Source: Acetobacteraceae bacterium (lineage in GTDB: Bacteria; Pseudomonadota; Alphaproteobacteria; Acetobacterales; Acetobacteraceae). Taken from it: a stretch of 33,137 nucleotides of DNA. Positions 33,092 to 33,137 of the stretch are shown piece by piece; positions within the stretch are counted from its first letter, which is position 1, and each line of letters begins with the position of its first letter. The notes beneath the pieces are model-generated. The model made no database searches and had not been told where the DNA came from. It saw only the letters and a list, made by a program, of their open reading frames with translations. Location of the stretch: positions 1 through 33,137 of the forward strand of contig JADLHF010000117.1 of assembly GCA_020848935.1 (NCBI GenBank). The letters run 5' to 3'. A program made the translations under genes and the position numbers.

Positions 33092-33137
33092 GCCGTCATC
33101 CCGAGCGGAGCGAAGGACCCACGCTTTCGTCCCCGAA
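33092..33137. repeat. CATCCCGAGCGGAGCGAAGG-type intergenic repeat, cut by window end
   Basis: CGTCATCCCGAGCGGAGCGA followed by AGGACCCACG belongs to a short repeat type that I recall from intergenic regions of many unrelated bacteria. It lies 15 bases after the previous repeat and runs toward the window end, so its full extent is unknown. Confidence 0.5.

Overview
The window is GC-rich (roughly 70% by eye), densely coded DNA from a bacterial chromosome. I infer an alphaproteobacterium, most likely of the Acetobacteraceae (Rhodospirillales). The reasons are the aa3 oxidase assembly gene order (ctaD-ctaB-small CoxF-like gene-ctaG-ctaE-DUF983-SURF1), the metX-metW pair, the DUF2783 and DUF1272 proteins, and AT-rich palindromic elements at gene ends of a kind I associate with that family. 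The genus cannot be settled from this sequence. I found no tRNA, rRNA, CRISPR array or intact transposase.

Layout. 1-5191 (+): cytochrome c oxidase operon, entering the window inside ctaD. 5188-8002 (+): an M32 carboxypeptidase, a nitronate monooxygenase-like flavoprotein and a DUF1272 zinc protein, the first two chained to SURF1 by 4-base start/stop overlaps. 8073-9312 (-): an FkbM methyltransferase and a CinA/PncC-type amidase. 9468-12306 (+): a metallo-beta-lactamase-fold protein with an incomplete metal site, then an aromatic-ring-type FAD monooxygenase overlapping a DUF2783 gene. 12307-12914: no intact gene; it holds a decayed 3' end of a GDP-L-fucose synthase gene, a 219-bp element with terminal inverted repeats, and a GC hairpin. 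12915-13790 (-): a second FkbM-like methyltransferase. 14052-15350 (+): homogentisate 1,2-dioxygenase. 15511-17027 (-): an RraA-family protein and an amidohydrolase, translationally coupled. 17147-18136 (+): an NAD-dependent epimerase. 18226-20115 (-): a propionyl-CoA synthetase-like enzyme. 20382-22064 (-): an MFS symporter with a large extra loop. 22323-22589 (+): a small secreted protein. 23055-27963 (+): a 1163-residue multidomain iron-sulfur flavoprotein, a DUF805 membrane protein, a polysaccharide deacetylase-like protein and a 45-residue membrane protein. 28091-29874 (-): metX-metW. 30048-32987 (+): chorismate mutase-aminotransferase-prephenate dehydrogenase operon.

How the genes work together. 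The first block builds the haem a/copper oxidase: structural subunits I and III, haem O synthesis, copper insertion and SURF1-type assembly. The middle holds catabolic functions around homogentisate and other ring compounds (monooxygenase, hmgA, RraA, amidohydrolase) and acyl-CoA activation. The right side makes methionine and tyrosine/phenylalanine precursors from divergent operons.

The most unusual structure is a family of AT-rich palindromic modules, seven copies in 33 kb, all lying at the 3' ends of transcription units. Their paired hairpins differ by compensating base changes, which suggests a conserved bidirectional terminator-like or mobile palindromic element. The most unusual protein is the 1163-residue flavoprotein, which reads as a GltD/NfnB-like half fused to a PyrK/NfnA-like half.
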